Below, in pieces: positions 16,802 through 17,675 of a DNA stretch of 17,675 nt. How positions within the stretch are numbered: position 1 is the stretch's first letter; each line of letters opens with the position of its first letter. A program made the position numbers and the translations under genes. The notes beneath the pieces are model-generated. The model was not told where the DNA came from. It made no database searches and saw only the letters and a program-made list of their open reading frames with translations. Source of the DNA: Coemansia sp. RSA 1804 (taxonomy: Eukaryota > Kickxellomycota > Kickxellomycetes > Kickxellales > Kickxellaceae); NCBI GenBank assembly GCA_027578815.1, contig JANBTH010000424.1, positions 1 to 17,675 on the forward strand, written 5' to 3'.

Positions 16802-17257
16802 AAAACCCTTTTATAATAATTTTAATAAATTTATATAACATTTTCTAAAATAAATTTTCATTGCAACCGGATATGCAGAAATTCCTTATAATTGTCAAAA
16901 AATTTGTTGCTCAATAATACCTATTTGCATCAAATTCTAATAAAAATTGTATTGCTGATATACATACGATATTAGCATTTCGATAAAATACTAATATCTT
17001 ATATGTCATCAGAAGAAGGCGCATAAGTACACTGAGGTAAATTAAATTGACAAATGTATTTAAAATTGGTATAATACAAAGCATGTAATAAAAGAATCAA
17101 AGTATAAAGCTGTCTTGTCGACATGTAAATAAGGTATTACTTTTTTTTAGAGTAAACATGCGACCATCAAATCAGACTAGTCTAGTTTGTTTACCCGTTT
17201 GTAGACAACTAACCGATCAGATCTTCAGTGTAAATCAACTAGCTGGAAACAATTTTA
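16802..17257. other. A+T-rich gene-poor tract
   Basis: About 455 bases, markedly richer in A+T than the kinase coding sequence it abuts, and without credible reading frames on either strand. An inverted repeat, GATATTAG at 16968-16975 and CTAATATC at 16991-16998, is present. I see no RNA gene, transposase fragment or terminal repeat. Confidence 0.5.
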
Positions 17258-17675
17258 ATGAATCTGCTGAATGAGCTGACGCAGATACGAGATGTCTACA
17301 AGTTGGGATCCAGAAAGCTGCCAATTACAATTAAAATGATATTTGTTGTAAGCATATCCAGCCATCCTATGTCCATCTCTACCAAGCACCTCTCATGGCA
17401 TTCTTGATTAGTGACGCTTGTTTGCTGGCAGAGTCTAGATCACTTTTGTGTATTCTGTGTGAAGCTAAACATTTTTTACACAATTTAGTATTACCAGTTC
17501 CAAACAGTGAAAAAAGTAAGTAAAAAAAGTAACCATTACGTTAAAGACAAACCATCTCTTGTTTTACCAGTTACTCCCACCACGACAACAATCCAAGCCC
17601 ATCACCGTTTATTGAGCACATAAGCGAGTATGGCGGCGGATGGGACGCCGGTATGCCACTATCCATGCCGCCCAC
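17258..17675 (+). CDS. possible 5' exons of an unidentified intron-containing gene (runs off the window)
   Basis: An ATG at 17258 opens a 30-codon frame (MNLLNELTQIRDVYKLGSRK and ten more codons) ending at a GTAAGC donor at 17348-17353, identical to the donor of the intron at 2861. A candidate acceptor (TTTTTTACACAATTTAG) ends at 17488, after a CTAAAC-like branch site. The following bases read YYQFQTVKK before a GTAAGT donor at 17516-17521. Another acceptor, TTTTACCAG, is near 17570. The last ~100 bases are open and protein-like in one frame (SHHDNNPSPSPFIEHISEYG) to the edge. Simple use of these three exons does not keep one phase, so the exact model is unresolved. The family is not recognised. 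Presence of a gene is plausible; the structure given is tentative. Confidence 0.3.

Noticed and set aside
16802..17257. Mobile element remnant in the A+T-rich tract
   Set aside because: No transposase or reverse transcriptase fragment, long terminal repeat, or clear target-site duplication could be seen; only the change of composition is real.
1..17675. tRNA, rRNA or CRISPR arrays
   Set aside because: No tRNA B-box-like element with a fitting cloverleaf, no rRNA-like block and no regularly spaced direct repeats were found on reading both strands.

Overview
The window looks like nuclear DNA of a fungus. The right side carries the remains of a fungal-type (FunK1) protein kinase gene. The genes are compact and intron-poor. 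The one well-supported intron has a yeast-like TACTAAC branch point and a GTAAGC donor. COQ1, CFD1/NUBP2 and UGGT are ordinary eukaryotic nuclear genes. Divergent F-box genes next to FunK1 kinases are what I recall of early-diverging fungi, especially Kickxellomycotina such as Coemansia or Linderina. That placement is an inference from gene content, not an alignment.

Layout from left to right. Positions 1-2405 (minus) hold the N-terminal ~801 residues of UDP-glucose:glycoprotein glucosyltransferase, cut by the window edge. A ~440-base divergent promoter separates it from an unidentified 560-residue plus-strand protein (2846-4627) whose first five codons lie in a separate mini-exon. Then come the cytosolic Fe-S scaffold ATPase CFD1/NUBP2 (4831-5718) and two tandem paralogous F-box genes (5978-7345 and 7795-9289). 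The second F-box gene is broken by one extra A in a homopolymer. A mitochondrial two-helix membrane protein of TMEM70/TMEM186-like type (9600-10505, minus) converges on the F-box genes. Next are a secreted S28 serine peptidase (11192-12784, plus) and a convergent COQ1-type polyprenyl diphosphate synthase (12902-14452, minus). A FunK1 kinase pseudogene (15035-16801, minus) keeps one reading frame across 589 codons but has four internal stops. Beyond it lies an A+T-rich gene-poor tract, and possible first exons of a plus-strand gene run off the right edge.

The housekeeping genes serve ER glycoprotein folding control, cytosolic Fe-S assembly, ubiquinone side-chain synthesis and probably inner-membrane complex assembly. 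They share no pathway and look like ordinary neighbours. The F-box pair and the dying kinase are the variable part of the region. I found no self-contained new system. The observations most worth following are the kinase stops, at least three of which fall where the family has tryptophan, the one-base break in the second F-box gene, and the hidden mini-exon of the unidentified gene.
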